From positions 62,001-126,000 of the forward strand of contig NZ_VIQO01000032.1 in NCBI RefSeq assembly GCF_007483665.1: a DNA stretch of 64,000 nucleotides, given 5' to 3'. The notes below the pieces were generated by a model that had not been told where the DNA came from, did no database searches, and was given only the letters and a program-made list of their open reading frames with translations. The stretch comes from Catellatospora sichuanensis. GTDB lineage: Bacteria > Actinomycetota > Actinomycetes > Mycobacteriales > Micromonosporaceae. Each line of letters opens with the position of its first letter. Within the stretch, counting starts at the first letter, position 1. The position numbers were made by a program, and so were the translations under genes. Positions 63,377 through 64,000 of this stretch are shown in pieces.

Positions 63377-63713
63377 CGGCATCGTCCGCAGCGGGCAGGC
63401 AGACCACCAGGGCCCGCAGGTCACCCAGCGCCCGGTGCCGGGTGCCGGGCGGGATCAGGAACGCCGACATCGGCTTCGCCGGATGGCGTACGCCATCAAG
63501 CTCCACCTCGCCGACACCGTCGAGGATCACGTACACCTCGGTCGCGATCCGGTGGTGGTGAGTGACCGCCCGGTCGACCTGCAGCAGGTGGACGCTCACC
63601 GCGCCGCCGGACTCCCGCACGAACGCCCGCCGGGTCGTGCCGCAGGAGCACTGCCTGGGGGCGATCTCGCTCAGCACGATCGTGGCGCTGCTGGCCGGTT
63701 CCGGGGTTGTCAT
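63360..63713 (-). CDS. Small cupin protein
   Basis: This 117-residue protein is a single cupin: QVDRAVTHHHRIATEVYVIL with a His-x-His-x(3-4)-Glu-like metal site, and FLIPPGTRHRALGDLRAL with the second motif His. It may bind a metal and a small acid or sugar. ATG 63,713 is chosen because GAGGAG lies seven bases upstream; codons further up are shadows. It is coupled to the larger cupin. Confidence 0.8.
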   Translation of the reverse strand: MTTPEPASSATIVLSEIAPRQCSCGTTRRAFVRESGGAVSVHLLQVDRAVTHHHRIATEVYVILDGVGEVELDGVRHPAKPMSAFLIPPGTRHRALGDLRALVVCLPAADDADEYFD

Positions 63714-63754
63714 CCCGCGGCTCCTCATCGTCGGTTGCGCCTGAGGCAAAAATC

Positions 63755-63770
63755 GGGAAAGGGTTTTCCC
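63755..63770. promoter_or_regulatory. Inverted repeat between divergent genes
   Basis: GGGAAA-GGGT-TTTCCC is a symmetric 16-base repeat between the cupin gene and the last gene. It may be a regulator site. Confidence 0.4.
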
Positions 63771-63845
63771 AACGGTGGCTAGACGCTAATGTCCCGCGTA
63801 GATGAACGTCAACATATCGATGGAATCTCCGAGGAGGCCAGCGCG

Positions 63846-64000
63846 ATGACCACTCTCGCCGATGCCGCGCGGAGCCACCGGCGTCTGGCGGCCATCCGAA
63901 CCCACCGCAGCGCCACCGGCGTGATCGTGCACGACGTGTCCGAGGCCCCCGCGTCGCCTGCCCCGATCCCGCGCCGGCGTCAGGCCGCCTCGGCCGCTCG
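63846..64000 (+). CDS. Unidentified gene, cut by the window edge
   Basis: The first 51 codons (MTTLADAARSHRRLAAIRTH and on) are visible and the frame stays open to the end. GAGGAGG is eight bases before ATG 63,846, a strong ribosome site. Too little is seen to name a family. It diverges from the cupin and transporter cluster. Confidence 0.5.
   Translation, partial: MTTLADAARSHRRLAAIRTHRSATGVIVHDVSEAPASPAPIPRRRQAASAA

Overview
The window is 64 kb of very GC-rich DNA with GTG/ATG starts, GTGA/ATGA stop-start overlaps, probable leaderless genes, SARP-style NB-ARC and TetR regulators, and actinobacterial IS200/IS605-type and IS5-type elements. This fits an actinomycete chromosome. Micromonosporaceae (Actinoplanes or Dactylosporangium type) is my guess from gene style only. 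There are no rRNA genes, no intact tRNA and no CRISPR array.

Bases 1-44,000 are mostly accessory DNA. Three copies of the 3' half of a tRNA-Pro(GGG) gene lie at 4917-4958, 33211-33252 and 35629-35670, all on the plus strand. Each follows the same roughly 115-bp arm. They look like right-hand attachment sites left by elements that inserted into a tRNA-Pro gene. Around the last two are a tyrosine-recombinase remnant and a broken Prim-Pol gene, as expected from decayed pSAM2-like integrative elements. Between sites 1 and 2 (28.3 kb) lie a kinase-like fragment, two TetR regulators with tripled palindromic operators, a solo TnpB element, an IS5-type transposase, broken hydrolase and SUKH immunity genes, an NB-ARC/TPR protein, a coupled operon of two dynamin-like GTPases, and a secreted polymorphic-toxin locus. 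The toxin locus has an inactive trypsin-fold protein with LamG, an ALF-repeat toxin, an overlapping immunity gene and an Imm10-like gene.

From 35.1 to 41.3 kb gene remnants alternate with an intact four-gene cassette: an XRE regulator, an ImmA/IrrE metallopeptidase, an MAB_1171c-like membrane protein and a PAP2-like membrane protein. Then come a copper locus (CopC-CopD fusion plus YcnI) and a small tautomerase.

From 44.7 to 58.3 kb is a catabolic regulon. An IclR regulator diverges from kduI-kduD, a ribose-type ABC importer (binding protein, permease, double ATPase, permease) and an aldehyde dehydrogenase. Next is a large secreted protein joining ThuA, a copper-radical (galactose-oxidase) domain and two LamG domains. 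The motif GTTC-N8-G(A/G)AC occurs twice before kduI and once before the oxidase gene, so all are probably under the same IclR protein. From 58.5 to 63.7 kb, minus strand, is an uptake cluster: two cupins, an NMT1/THI5-type ABC transporter and an NCS1-like permease, with a LacI-type operator. The window ends in the first codons of an unidentified gene.
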